DNA from: Pseudomonas beijingensis
GTDB lineage: Bacteria > Pseudomonadota > Gammaproteobacteria > Pseudomonadales > Pseudomonadaceae
Assembly: GCF_030687295.1 (NCBI RefSeq)
Contig: NZ_CP117425.1
Span: 1,492,001-1,556,000, forward strand
Length of the DNA: 64,000 nt
Direction: 5' to 3'
How positions within the stretch are numbered: position 1 is the stretch's first letter; each line of letters begins with the position of its first letter. The notes under the pieces are model-generated. The model searched no databases. It had not been told where the DNA came from and saw only the letters and a list, made by a program, of their open reading frames with translations. Positions 1-8,400 of this stretch are shown piece after piece. Position numbers and translations under genes: made by a program.

Positions 1-1116
1 CGTCAGGTCCAGTTTGTGGCCGATGTCTGACGCCACGTCGATCCTGTTCATCCAGGCGGTGATTTCTTCCGACGCTGCGGGACCGTCCAGCACGGCATTG
101 CGCACGGCGGTTTTCTGCCCCGCCCGTAGCTCCGTGACCAGACGCGCGAAGAAGTGCTCGGTGACAGGCTCGGTGTCGACTTCATCCCCTGCGTCGCCGT
201 CTTGCACCAGGTCGGCCTTGAGCGCCGCCAGCGTGTCATACAGTTGCAACGGCTGGCCCGGACGGTACAGCGCGGCGCTTCCCGAATCGCTGGCGTTGTC
301 ATATCGCGACAAGGCCACGGCGCCCGACACCGGTACGCTGAGGCTCCACCGCTGGGGTGTAATCTCCAGGCTGAAGACCCCGGGCCGGACCCGTTCCGCC
401 AACAGTGCACGAGACGCCGCGTCCGGTGCCGACAGTGCATAGTCGGTCAGAGCCTGATGCATCTGCGGGCTCAATGCCATGTCCAGCCAATGTAGATCGG
501 CCTGGGCCTTGAGTTGCCTGGCCAGTTCATCCGCTAGCCAGTCGCCGACGTTGCGGTCCTGGCTGAAGTCGGCCGGTGTGTGCCAGAACGCATCCAACGC
601 GTGGGTGAGCAGGCGTTCATAAAGCGCCGGCATGGTGCTGATCAGCCGCTTGATTTCAGTTTTTACGGCGCGCTCGTTCAGGGCGACGGGCGCTGCGGTG
701 GTGCTGTCCCGGCGGGTGACAATCTCGATGTTGTCCAGGTCACGGAGCACCGCGCCTGGATCGATCCTGCCGGCGACGGCTTGCAGCAAAAGCGTCTCCA
801 GGAAGAGGATGTCCGTCACCGTCTTACGGGTCGCCGGGCCATCGGCTGTGCGCTGTGCAGGCGGGATCGCCTCTTCTCGCAGTGTGCGCACGGACAGCTC
901 GTGCACCGTCACATTGCCGGCCAAGGCAGGGAAGGTTCTCCTGAACCAATAATCCAGGTGTTGCCTCATTACATGGGAAGGCCGTGGGATGGTGTTGTTC
1001 AGGCGAATCATGTGTTGTTGCGAAACCTTGAGCTGGCTGACCAGCGGGGCATCCGCCACCACGGCGCTGTCGGCCGACAGTAAGTCATGAGACGTTGTTA
1101 AGGGGGTGTGTTCCAC
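1..1116 (-). CDS. Large hypothetical protein, N-terminal part (toxin-like, DUF6543-type?)
   Basis: One frame stays open from a GTG at 1116 to the window edge (372 codons), so the gene continues beyond base 1. The GTG is preceded by AGGAAG at a suitable distance, which decides the start. The visible part has no signal peptide and no transmembrane segment. It is rich in Ala, Leu, Asp and Arg and looks like helical, globular sequence. Stretches such as DWLADELARQLKAQADLHWL and RPGVFSLEI recall the N-terminal region of very large Pseudomonas proteins annotated as dermonecrotic-toxin-like or DUF6543. That resemblance is from memory and no catalytic motif is visible. A REP pair lies between this gene and the next. 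That a gene is present is fairly certain; its function is not. Confidence 0.6.
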   Translation of the reverse strand, partial: MEHTPLTTSHDLLSADSAVVADAPLVSQLKVSQQHMIRLNNTIPRPSHVMRQHLDYWFRRTFPALAGNVTVHELSVRTLREEAIPPAQRTADGPATRKTVTDILFLETLLLQAVAGRIDPGAVLRDLDNIEIVTRRDSTTAAPVALNERAVKTEIKRLISTMPALYERLLTHALDAFWHTPADFSQDRNVGDWLADELARQLKAQADLHWLDMALSPQMHQALTDYALSAPDAASRALLAERVRPGVFSLEITPQRWSLSVPVSGAVALSRYDNASDSGSAALYRPGQPLQLYDTLAALKADLVQDGDAGDEVDTEPVTEHFFARLVTELRAGQKTAVRNAVLDGPAASEEITAWMNRIDVASDIGHKLDLT

Positions 1117-1280
1117 TGCTTTCTTCCTGGAGGAATGTTGGCAGCACAACCTATTCAATAAAAGTTTGGGTGGGTGGTACATAGCTACCGCATGCAGGGA
1201 GGGGCGATAGGGTAAGAGCAATCAATGAGCGGCTAGGACGTGGGGCACTCGGCAATGTCTGTCAGTTAGTCGCAGAACCT

Positions 1281-1370
1281 GTGGGAGCGGGCTTGCTCGC
1301 GAAAGCGGTGTGTCAGACAACCTCAATGTTGACGGTCCCGCCGTCTTCGCGAGCAAGCCCGCTCCCACAG
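1281..1370. repeat. REP pair (BIME)
   Basis: Two inverted copies of the GTGGGAGCGGGCTTGCTCGC palindrome face each other across about 40 bases. They fill most of the 291-base gap between the partial gene and the hydrolase; the rest of that gap shows nothing recognisable. Confidence 0.9.
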
Positions 1371-1407
1371 GGATTGCGCTTAACCGCCGGCATTAGGCGC
1401 CCTTGGG

Positions 1408-2385
1408 TCATTGAGTGATTGTGAAAAACGCCAGAATCGCCTCGCGGGTTGCCTGCGTTTGTTCCTCCAGCACCCAATGCCCGGTATCTACCAATATCAA
1501 TGAGTGCGGTTGCGTCGCAATGTGCAAGGCCTGTTCGGCCAAGGTCTTTCCTCTCGAGTGGTCCCCGCCGATGGTGAGCAGTGGAGCAGTCAATTTGTTC
1601 TTGGAAAATTCCAGGTTGTCATTTGCATCCTGCTCTACCCAGGCGGAATAGAGCTTGAAGGCCGCCTCCATGCGTCCAGGCCGGGAGTAGTCTTGCACCA
1701 GCGCCTGTCGCACCTCGTGACTGACTTTAGCGTTGCGCGCGAGCACGAAGTCATCGAAGAACATGTCCAGGTAGGTTTTCTCTTGTCCTTGAATCAGGGC
1801 CAGGGCCGCTTTGCCAAAGAAACGAAAGTGCCATTTGCTGGTTATGCCGGCTGCTGCATCTCCGTTATAGGCAACTTCCCATCCGGGAATGCCCGGAATA
1901 AATCCATCCATCAACACCATGCGCCCGGTTTCAGCCGGATAAAGCGCCCCGTAGGCGTAGGCAATGATCAAGCCCATGTCATGGCCAATGATATCGACCT
2001 GCTTGATGTTCAAGAGGGTGACCAGTTCGTGCAGATCATGGGCCATGCTTTTTTTGTCGTAGCCACCGACTGAAATATCCGTTTCGCCAGCGCCGCGATA
2101 ATCAGGAACGATGGGGGTAAAACCGGCATGCACCAACGCGCCCATCAATGGCTCCCAGCTACGCCAACTGCCTGGAAACCCATGCACCAGCAGGACCGGT
2201 TGTTTGCCATCACCGCCCATGAGGTAGTGGAGGCGAATACCGTTCACGGATACGTAGGCATGTGTAAATGTCGCGCCGTCGACAACAACGCTGTTTGGTT
2301 CCGTTGAAGGCAATGTGTCGTGCTGTTTGAGGGACATGGGGGGGCGGCCCGACCAGGCTATTGTGTTTATCAATTTTTTATCCAT
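1408..2385 (-). CDS. Alpha/beta hydrolase, epoxide hydrolase/dehalogenase type
   Basis: A 325-residue alpha/beta-hydrolase fold enzyme. The oxyanion-hole motif HGFPGSW lies at about residues 68-74. The nucleophile elbow is GHDMG, with Asp136 in the nucleophile position, and a likely catalytic His sits in DTGHW near residue 303. An Asp nucleophile is typical of epoxide hydrolases and haloalkane dehalogenases rather than Ser esterases, so hydrolysis of an epoxide or similar small substrate is inferred; the substrate is unknown. There is no signal peptide, so it is probably cytoplasmic. The ATG at 2385 was chosen; a TTG at 2397 and an ATG at 2337 are alternatives, and none has a strong ribosome binding site. 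It is monocistronic, with a REP pair just downstream. Confidence 0.85.
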   Translation of the reverse strand: MDKKLINTIAWSGRPPMSLKQHDTLPSTEPNSVVVDGATFTHAYVSVNGIRLHYLMGGDGKQPVLLVHGFPGSWRSWEPLMGALVHAGFTPIVPDYRGAGETDISVGGYDKKSMAHDLHELVTLLNIKQVDIIGHDMGLIIAYAYGALYPAETGRMVLMDGFIPGIPGWEVAYNGDAAAGITSKWHFRFFGKAALALIQGQEKTYLDMFFDDFVLARNAKVSHEVRQALVQDYSRPGRMEAAFKLYSAWVEQDANDNLEFSKNKLTAPLLTIGGDHSRGKTLAEQALHIATQPHSLILVDTGHWVLEEQTQATREAILAFFTITQ

Positions 2386-2774
2386 GTTTGGAGCCAAAGT
2401 AATTTTATGGGCTGCGAATCACAGCTCATAAGGTCGAACGGTTTGATCGAGCGTCGACGTCTGGAAGCCTGAAGCTATTCCGAGCACTTTTGCTACTGTC
2501 AGAGTTGACAGTTCCGACAACAGGCAAAAAGTGCGGCTTCGATTGAGGGCGGCAGAAAAAGGGCGGAAGGATGGATGTTGCGTCAGGCGCCTGGACTGTA
2601 GGAAAACGCGCTTTTCTGGTTACGACACTTCCTATTCGCTCCAGATACCACGCCGCTGGGCTTGCGACTCGCCAGCGCTGCAACGTCTTATTCATCATTG
2701 CAAATCGTCCGGCTCAGTGCTCCTTCCCAGCGGCAAGGGGCGCAGCCTGAAGCCCATGAATAAGGTCCCTGGAA
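2386..2774. other. Intergenic region between divergent genes
   Basis: This gap of 389 bases separates the leftward hydrolase from the rightward PAAR-like gene and must hold both promoters. Short open frames exist on both strands (for example 2426-2698 minus) but none has a ribosome binding site or recognisable product. No repeat, terminator or clear operator was seen. Confidence 0.5.
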
Positions 2775-3308
2775 ATGCACTCATCTTTGGATGCCCCTTA
2801 CACCAACGAAATTTCCCGTGAATCTCTCCGTCATTTGGATGACTTGTACTTGGAGCCACGCCAACTGGAAGGTTACGGCGAAGAAGTCGCGGCATTCGTT
2901 AATCGACAAAAAGCATTCGTCGAAGCTCATCCACCCATCGCTATTTATCGGGTGGCCACCGAGGGCAGCCAGACGCGTAACGGCGGAACGATCCAGCAGG
3001 TGTCATCGTCGTTGACGTTCACCTTGGATAATGGCTGGAAAGTACGCGCCGCGCAGACAGGCGACCAGGTGGTGTATGCCGATGGCAGCACGGCACGGAT
3101 CATCACCGGCGCCGGGAAAGCCAATAGCAACATCGCGCTGGTCGGCAGTCGCTTGAGCAATGGCGACGAGATTATCAATACGCTTCAGCGACGATTCATG
3201 ATCATCGTGCGTGAGGGCGTGCCGATGGCGGAGGATTTTTTGCCTGCGCTTAGGCTGGCCGAGGTTCATCGTTTGCACTCGAATGCGATGAGGGAGGACA
3301 TCCAATGA
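2775..3308 (+). CDS. Small PAAR-like conserved protein
   Basis: A 177-residue protein without signal peptide or membrane segment. The middle region contains TRNGGTIQQ, LDNGWKVRAAQTGD, VVYADGSTARIITGAG and ALVGSRLSNGDEI, a run of short beta-type segments with Gly turns. This recalls small Pseudomonas proteins annotated as PAAR-domain proteins, which cap type VI secretion spikes, although the usual N-terminal PAAR signature is absent. The N-terminal 60 residues look helical. It stands alone; the only type VI genes in the window are the vgrG pair near 46-48.6 kb. Its stop is followed almost at once by REP sequence. A real gene is likely, while the PAAR assignment is from recalled similarity only. 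Confidence 0.5.
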   Translation: MHSSLDAPYTNEISRESLRHLDDLYLEPRQLEGYGEEVAAFVNRQKAFVEAHPPIAIYRVATEGSQTRNGGTIQQVSSSLTFTLDNGWKVRAAQTGDQVVYADGSTARIITGAGKANSNIALVGSRLSNGDEIINTLQRRFMIIVREGVPMAEDFLPALRLAEVHRLHSNAMREDIQ

Positions 3309-3357
3309 ACGAGGGGCTGCTGCGCAGCCCAGCGGGAGCAAGCTCCCTCGCCACAAG
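3309..3357. repeat. Single REP-like palindrome (second type)
   Basis: A CTGCTGCGCAGCCCAGCGGG stretch is followed by AGCAAGCTCCCTCGCCAC. This is a different REP subtype from the GAGCGAGCTTGCTCGC units that follow, and it recurs at 26343-26446 and 34136-34238. Confidence 0.75.
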
Positions 3358-3380
3358 GTTCGTGCTTGGCACACGAATAC

Positions 3381-3756
3381 CTGGTCACACCACCAAACCC
3401 TGTGGGGGCGAGCTTGCTCGCGATGACGACAGCACCGCCAGCATCACCGGTACTGACCCACCGCTATCGCGAGCAGGCTCGCTCCCACAGTGGGTCAAGG
3501 GTGTTGGCAATAGCTGGTCGCACCACCAAACCCTGTGGGAGCGAGCTTGCTCGCGATGACGGCAGTACAGCCAGCATCACCGGTACTGACCTACCGCTAT
3601 CGCGAGCAAGCTCGCTCCCACAGTGGGTCAAGGGTGTTGGCAATAGCTGGTCACACCACCAAACCCTGTGGGAGCGAGCTTGCTCGCGATGACGGCAGTA
3701 CAGCCAACATCACCGGTACTGACCTACCGCTATCGCGAGCAAGCTCGCTCCCACCG
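3381..3756. repeat. Tandem BIME array, three 133-base units
   Basis: Three head-to-tail copies of a unit that contains a pair of inverted REP palindromes. Corresponding points fall at 3381, 3514 and 3647, and again at 3401, 3534 and 3667, giving an exact period of 133. The copies differ at only a few positions. The third is cut off after its second REP near 3756, where unique sequence begins. Confidence 0.9.
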
Positions 3757-3819
3757 GAGGGGTGTGTAACTGACGGGTATTAATCGCCAGGGTTTCGTTA
3801 ATTTTCCAAAGGGCGCTTT

Positions 3820-4269
3820 TTATTGCACCTTCGCCAAATCCCCCTTCAACGCAACGCCAGCCATGATCGCGCCCGCGTGGCATTCGTAGGTGGTGGGGTC
3901 TTTGCGTTCGTTGCTCTTGTAGAAGCTGACGATATTGGTGACAGCGTTGGCGCCGGCGTTCTTGGCGGCCTGGTGCAGGCTGATCAGGGCTGATTGCAGC
4001 ACCCATTCGCAGGCCACTTCATCGGACTTGTTGAAGGCATTGGTTTTCTTGTTGGTCACGGCGCCGGGGCTGACCACGGTGACGTTGCCCGCCGGTTTGT
4101 TGCCGGCCAGGTAGAATTTCACGCTGCCGTCGATCTTGCCGGTGCGGATGGCTTCGGCGACAACCTTGTCAAACGGCAGGAACAGCGCGGTATCACGGGC
4201 CTGGCTGAGGCTTGGCAGGGTGCTGAGCAACAGCGCGGCGGTCACGGCGATTTTCTTCAACGACATCAT
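3820..4269 (-). CDS. Small secreted protein of unknown function
   Basis: A 149-residue protein that starts with a clear signal peptide: a charged start, the hydrophobic core AVTAALLLSTLPSLS and a likely cleavage after SQA. The mature part has two Cys residues (ACEW and YECH), which could form a disulfide in the periplasm. Similar Pseudomonas proteins are often labelled as excinuclease ATPase subunit, but there is no Walker motif or zinc finger here, so that label is not supported. Translation could start at 4269 or at the adjacent ATG at 4266. It lies 40 bases after the last ketosynthase gene of the aryl polyene operon on the same strand and may be co-transcribed, but a link to the pigment is not shown. 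Confidence 0.7.
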   Translation of the reverse strand: MMSLKKIAVTAALLLSTLPSLSQARDTALFLPFDKVVAEAIRTGKIDGSVKFYLAGNKPAGNVTVVSPGAVTNKKTNAFNKSDEVACEWVLQSALISLHQAAKNAGANAVTNIVSFYKSNERKDPTTYECHAGAIMAGVALKGDLAKVQ

Positions 4270-4309
4270 GAGTCTCCTTGACGAGGGGTAGCGGGGTTTT
4301 GAATCCGAT

Positions 4310-5536
4310 TCAGTGCCAGCGGCGGAAGATCAGCGAGGTGTTGACCCCACCAAAGGCGAAATTGTTGTTCATCACGTATTCATGGCTCATCGGCCGGAAT
4401 TCGTTGCGCAGGTAATCGAGCTGGCCGCACTGGGGGTCAACCTCATCGAGGTTGAAGGTGTGCACGTAGAGGTCGCGGTTCATCATTTCGATGCTGAACC
4501 AGGACTCCAACGCCCCGCAGGCACCCAGGGTGTGGCCGAGGAAACTCTTCTGCGAGCTGATGGGCATGTGCTCGCCAAACAGGCTGCTGGTGGCCAGGGT
4601 TTCGGCAATGTCGCCCTGTTCGGTGGCGGTGCCGTGGCCGTTAACGTAGCCGATGGCCGAGGGTTCGAGGCCGGCATCTTCCAGGGCCAGTTCCATGGCC
4701 CGGCGCATGGTGACCAGCTCAGGGCGGGTGGCGTGCTGGCCGTCGGCGTTGCTGCCGAAGCCGACGATTTCGGCATGAATCCGTGCGCCCCGGGCCAGGG
4801 CGTGTTCCAGTTCTTCAAGCACGAGCATGCCGGCGCCTTCGCCGATCACCAGGCCATCGCGGCCTTTGTCGTAAGGGCGTGGGCTGGTTTGCGGCGCATC
4901 GTTTTTCAAGCTGGTGGCGTAGAGCGCATCGAAGACCATCGCTTCGGTCGGGCACAGTTCTTCCGCCCCGCCGGCGAGCATCAACGGCAGGCGCCCGAAC
5001 TTGATGGCCTCGTAGGCATAGCCGATGCCGTGGCTGCCGCTGGTGCAGGCACTGGAAGTGGGGATCAGGCGTCCGGTCAGCCCGAAGAAGATGCTGATGT
5101 TGGCCGCCGTGGTGTGGGGCATCATGCGTACGTAGGAGTTGGCGTTCAGGCCTTCTGCCACGCTGTTGAGCAACATGTTGCCGAACGCCTTGATCTCATC
5201 GGTGCTGCCGGTGGACGAACCGCAGGACACGCCCATGCGCCCGTCCTTGATCGATTCGTCGCCCAGCAGGCCGGCGTCGGCCAGGGCCTGTTCCGCCGAC
5301 GCGACCGCCAGGCGCGAGACCCGGCCCATGCTGCGCAATTGCTTGCGGGTCCAGTGGGCCGGGACCTGGAAGTCGTCGATGGGGCCGGCCAGGCGCGTGT
5401 TCAGCTCGGTGAAACGGTCCCACTCATCCATGCGACGGATGCCGCTGCGGTTGGCGGCGAAGTTGGCGGCGATGGTCTCCCAGTCGCTGCCTATGGAGGT
5501 GATGCCGGCCATGCCAGTGACGACAACGCGCTTCAT
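4310..5536 (-). CDS. apeR: Beta-ketoacyl-ACP synthase of the aryl polyene operon
   Basis: A 408-residue FabF-type condensing enzyme with the full catalytic triad: Cys164 in SSACTSGS, His in NGHGTATEQGD and His in SFLGHTLGACG. It would extend or start the polyene chain with malonyl units on a carrier protein in the cytoplasm. It is the last structural gene of the operon, collinear with ApeR of characterised clusters. The ATG at 5536 overlaps the stop of the upstream ketoreductase and lies 9 bases after GGAGG. A GTG at 5542 is a less well-spaced alternative. A second active ketosynthase (6725-7921) lies in the same operon, as is usual for these clusters. Confidence 0.9.
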   Translation of the reverse strand: MKRVVVTGMAGITSIGSDWETIAANFAANRSGIRRMDEWDRFTELNTRLAGPIDDFQVPAHWTRKQLRSMGRVSRLAVASAEQALADAGLLGDESIKDGRMGVSCGSSTGSTDEIKAFGNMLLNSVAEGLNANSYVRMMPHTTAANISIFFGLTGRLIPTSSACTSGSHGIGYAYEAIKFGRLPLMLAGGAEELCPTEAMVFDALYATSLKNDAPQTSPRPYDKGRDGLVIGEGAGMLVLEELEHALARGARIHAEIVGFGSNADGQHATRPELVTMRRAMELALEDAGLEPSAIGYVNGHGTATEQGDIAETLATSSLFGEHMPISSQKSFLGHTLGACGALESWFSIEMMNRDLYVHTFNLDEVDPQCGQLDYLRNEFRPMSHEYVMNNNFAFGGVNTSLIFRRWH

Positions 5537-6264
5537 CAGCACAAGCCTCCGTTGACGGCCAGGACCTGCCGGGTGATGTAGCCGGCTTCGGCGGACATCA
5601 GGAAGTTCACTGCACCAGCCACTTCTTCCGGGGTGCCCATGCGCTGGGCGGGGATCATTTTCATCAGTTCTTCCACGGCTACGTTTTCATCGAGCATGGC
5701 GGTGTCGATCAACCCCGGCGCGACGCAATTGACGGTGATCTTGCGCTTGCCCAGCTCGATTGCCAACGCCTTGGCCGCGCCGATCAAACCGGCCTTCGAA
5801 GCACTGTAGTTGACCTGGCCGCGATTGCCGATCAGCCCGGAAACCGATGTGATGCAGACGATCCGCCCGGCGGCACGACGACGGATCATCGGCATCATCA
5901 CCGGGTGCAGCACGTTGTAGAAACCGTCGAGGTTGGTGCGCATCACCACGTCCCAGTCGTCCTCGCTCAGGGCCGGGAAGGCGCCATCGCGGGTCAGGCC
6001 GGCATTGAGCACCACGCCGTAATAGGCGCCGTGGGTTTCGACATCGGCTTCGAGAATGGCCTTGCAGGCGGCGCGGTCAGATACGTCGAACTGCAGCACC
6101 CGGGCGTTGCGGCCCAGGGCCTGGATTTGTGCCTGGACTGTTTCGGCCTCGGCACGGCCGCTGCGGCAGTGCAGCACGATGTCGTGCCCGGCCTGGGCCA
6201 GGCGCAGGGCGATGGCGCGGCCGATGCCACGGCTGGAGCCGGTGACCAGTACTGATTCAGTCAT
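5536..6264 (-). CDS. apeQ: 3-oxoacyl-ACP reductase (FabG-like ketoreductase)
   Basis: A 242-residue short-chain dehydrogenase. The NAD(P) motif TGSSRGIG is at residues 8-15, NAG follows the third strand, the catalytic Ser is in ITSVSG, and YSASK supplies the Tyr and Lys. In the pathway it would reduce each beta-keto group to the hydroxyl before dehydration. The start overlaps the stop of the dehydratase upstream by 4 bases, and its own stop overlaps the start of the next ketosynthase, so translation is probably coupled. Length and motifs are normal for FabG. Assignment to the aryl polyene pathway comes from position between the DH and KS genes. Confidence 0.92.
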   Translation of the reverse strand: MTESVLVTGSSRGIGRAIALRLAQAGHDIVLHCRSGRAEAETVQAQIQALGRNARVLQFDVSDRAACKAILEADVETHGAYYGVVLNAGLTRDGAFPALSEDDWDVVMRTNLDGFYNVLHPVMMPMIRRRAAGRIVCITSVSGLIGNRGQVNYSASKAGLIGAAKALAIELGKRKITVNCVAPGLIDTAMLDENVAVEELMKMIPAQRMGTPEEVAGAVNFLMSAEAGYITRQVLAVNGGLC

Positions 6265-6728
6265 GACGGGTTTCCTGTTGCGGACGATTCATGAAGGTAG
6301 TGGGCGGCCTGGGGTGGACGGAATACATTGAGCCGGGCCGTGGCATGGATGCCGGGGGCGTGGATGTGGCATTCGAACACGCCCATGCCGTTGTCGTCTT
6401 CCAGGGAGCGCACGCCATGGATGCTCAGCTCGGTGCCGGCGGGAAAACAGTCGACGTTGCATTCGAACTTGCGGGTGCCGAGCAGAAAGCCCAGCTCCAC
6501 GGCATCGCCGCGTCGGCGGGCGTGGCAACCAGCGAACGCCGCGACACTTTGGGCCATCAGCTCGATGCCGACCCAGGCCGGCAGCGCGCCGTCGTCGCGG
6601 TTGAACAAACCACCGGGCTTGACGGTGGTGTGGGTATGGATCTGTTCGTCATCGAACGACAGGATCCGGTCGATGAGGATCATGTCGCCGGCATGGGGCA
6701 GCAGTTCGGCGAGCGGCCAGTCAATCAT
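6261..6728 (-). CDS. apeP: Hotdog-fold 3-hydroxyacyl-ACP dehydratase
   Basis: A 155-residue hotdog protein of the FabA/FabZ-like type found in aryl polyene clusters. Near the N-terminus, LLPHAGDMILIDRI resembles the start of the dehydratase fold. The segment LPAWVGIELMAQSVAAFAG matches the central hotdog helix. It would remove water from the beta-hydroxyacyl intermediate to make each double bond. In described systems ApeP works together with a second dehydratase, ApeI, whose counterpart here is probably the C-terminal domain of the ligase at 17122-18801. Four-base overlaps join it to both neighbours. Confidence 0.85.
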   Translation of the reverse strand: MIDWPLAELLPHAGDMILIDRILSFDDEQIHTHTTVKPGGLFNRDDGALPAWVGIELMAQSVAAFAGCHARRRGDAVELGFLLGTRKFECNVDCFPAGTELSIHGVRSLEDDNGMGVFECHIHAPGIHATARLNVFRPPQAAHYLHESSATGNPS

Positions 6729-7921
6729 GGGGCGTCTCCGATAATCAGGCTGACGTTATTGCCACCGAAAGCAAATGAATTGCTCATCAGGCGGCGCGGG
6801 GTGGCCGGGTTCAGGCTGGTGTTGGCGCTGACCCAGTCCAGTGCTGGCAGGGCAGGATCGGCCTGGCCGTCCCAGACGTGCGGCGGCAGGGCCTGGGCAG
6901 GGTTTTCCGCGCTCAGGGCCAGCCAGCAGAACGCCGCCTCCAGCGCCCCGGCCGCGCCGAGGGTATGACCGGTCATGGGCTTGGTGGAGGAGCAGGGCAC
7001 ACCCGCCGGGAACAGCCCGGCCACGGCCTGGCTTTCCATGGCGTCGTTGTGTTGCGTGGCGGTGCCGTGCAGGTTCAGGTAGTCGATCTGGCGGGCGTCG
7101 AGGCCGGCGCAGCGCAGGGCTTTTTCCATGGCCTGGCGCGCGCCGCGACCGCTGGGTTCGGGCGCCGAGATATGGTGGGCATCGGAACTGGCGCCGTCGC
7201 CGAGCAAGGCAATCGGTGTTCCCTCGCCTGGCGTCTTGCTCATGAGAAACAGCACCGCCGCTTCGCCAATGTTGATGCCGCTGCGGTTCACCGAGAACGG
7301 ATTACAGCGTTCGTTCGACACCGCTTCCAACGCGGAAAAACCGTTGAGGGTCAGTTTGCACAGGCTGTCCACGCCGCCGCACAGCACGGCATCGCACAGG
7401 CCCAGGTCCAACAGGCGCCGGGCGCTCATCAAGGCCCGGGCGCTGGAGGTGCAAGCGGTGGAAATCACGTAGGACGGGCCACTGAGGCCGAGCCAGTCGG
7501 AAAGAAAGTTGGCCGGCGCGCTGAGTTCCTGCTGCTGATAGTCGTAGCCGTCGGGGAAGCGCTGCTCACGCAAGTAGTGGGCAATGCCCTGGCTGGCCTC
7601 ATCGATGCCCGACGTGCTGGTGCCCAGGACGATGCCGATGCGGGCGTGACCGTAGGCTTGGATGGCTTGGTCGATCTCGGCGCGAATCTGCAGCCCCGCT
7701 TCCAACAGCAGTTGATTATTGCGACTGCGTTGCGCCGCCAGGGCTGGCGGGATGGGCGCGAGCTCACCCGACACCGCAGCGACCGGCAAGGCCCGTTCGG
7801 CCACCCAGCCATCCTCGCTGCGCACGCCCGAGCAGTCGCCGGCAAACAGGTTGCGTGCGACGGTGTGCTTGTCGCGGCCCAGGGCGCAGATCACCCCGAG
7901 GGCATTCAGGTAGGCGGTCAT
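6725..7921 (-). CDS. apeO: Beta-ketoacyl-ACP synthase, main chain-extending KS
   Basis: A 398-residue condensing enzyme with Cys157 in TACTSS, His in NLHGTATQHND and His in PMTGHTLGAAGA, so the Cys-His-His triad is complete. In characterised aryl polyene systems this KS pairs with a chain length factor that lacks the Cys; the matching partner here is the gene at 20633-21361, at the other end of the operon. It would carry out the repeated condensations that build the conjugated chain. The start overlaps the stop of the lipoprotein gene by 4 bases. Order KS, DH, KR, KS is the standard tail of these clusters. Confidence 0.9.
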   Translation of the reverse strand: MTAYLNALGVICALGRDKHTVARNLFAGDCSGVRSEDGWVAERALPVAAVSGELAPIPPALAAQRSRNNQLLLEAGLQIRAEIDQAIQAYGHARIGIVLGTSTSGIDEASQGIAHYLREQRFPDGYDYQQQELSAPANFLSDWLGLSGPSYVISTACTSSARALMSARRLLDLGLCDAVLCGGVDSLCKLTLNGFSALEAVSNERCNPFSVNRSGINIGEAAVLFLMSKTPGEGTPIALLGDGASSDAHHISAPEPSGRGARQAMEKALRCAGLDARQIDYLNLHGTATQHNDAMESQAVAGLFPAGVPCSSTKPMTGHTLGAAGALEAAFCWLALSAENPAQALPPHVWDGQADPALPALDWVSANTSLNPATPRRLMSNSFAFGGNNVSLIIGDAP

Positions 7922-8400
7922 GGGGCGTTCTCGGTCAACGGTGTGATGCGGTAGCGGGGGCCTTGGGGCAGGCTCATTTCAAAATCCAGCGGCTGCGTGT
8001 AGCGCACCTGCCAACGATTATCGAGGGTCCGTTGCGATGCCTGTTTCCGGGCCGCCGGATAGTTGCCGGACAGCTCGCCTTCGGGGGTCAGGGCGAACAA
8101 CAGCGCGGCGAACAACTCCCGGGCTTCGGCATTGGGCGGCAGCAGACCGTCGGCCTGCCACTGGCCGTCGACCAGGCGCTGGCGGGCCACGGGAATGCCC
8201 AGCGGGTCCATCATCGACCAACGGATGCCGGCGTCTTCGCGCTGGATCACCAGCAACCAGTCCTGGCGTTGGCCGGCCAGTGTCCGCTCGACGTGCAATT
8301 GCATCGGCAACGCCAGGGTCGGGGTGCGGGCGGGCAGCGGCGCCTGGCTGGCGCAGGCACTGAGCAGCAACACACAGGCGATCAGCAGGCCACGGATCAT
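7918..8400 (-). CDS. DUF3261-type lipoprotein of the aryl polyene operon
   Basis: A 160-residue protein with a lipoprotein signal: the hydrophobic run GLLIACVLLL is followed by the lipobox LSAC, giving a lipidated Cys near residue 16. The mature part is mixed alpha/beta with no catalytic motif. Proteins of this kind (DUF3261) occur in aryl polyene clusters next to the exporter and LolA-like genes and are thought to help place the product in the outer membrane; that role is inference. It overlaps the methyltransferase upstream and the ketosynthase downstream by 4 bases each. Confidence 0.8.
   Translation of the reverse strand: MIRGLLIACVLLLSACASQAPLPARTPTLALPMQLHVERTLAGQRQDWLLVIQREDAGIRWSMMDPLGIPVARQRLVDGQWQADGLLPPNAEARELFAALLFALTPEGELSGNYPAARKQASQRTLDNRWQVRYTQPLDFEMSLPQGPRYRITPLTENAP

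Noticed and set aside
2426..2698. 90-codon open frame on the minus strand in the 2.4-2.7 kb gap
   Set aside because: No ribosome binding site, no family resemblance, and an overlapping frame on the other strand; kept as intergenic.
3381..3756. Possible CRISPR array
   Set aside because: The units are 133 bases long and contain paired REP palindromes; there are no short repeats with unique spacers and no cas genes.
3366..3783. Two short open frames over the repeat array near 3.5 kb
   Set aside because: They only translate the REP units (repeated ERACSR/SELARDD peptides); no ribosome binding site.
3820..4269. Excinuclease subunit annotation for the small secreted protein
   Set aside because: It has a signal peptide and lacks Walker motifs and zinc fingers, so this often-copied label does not fit.
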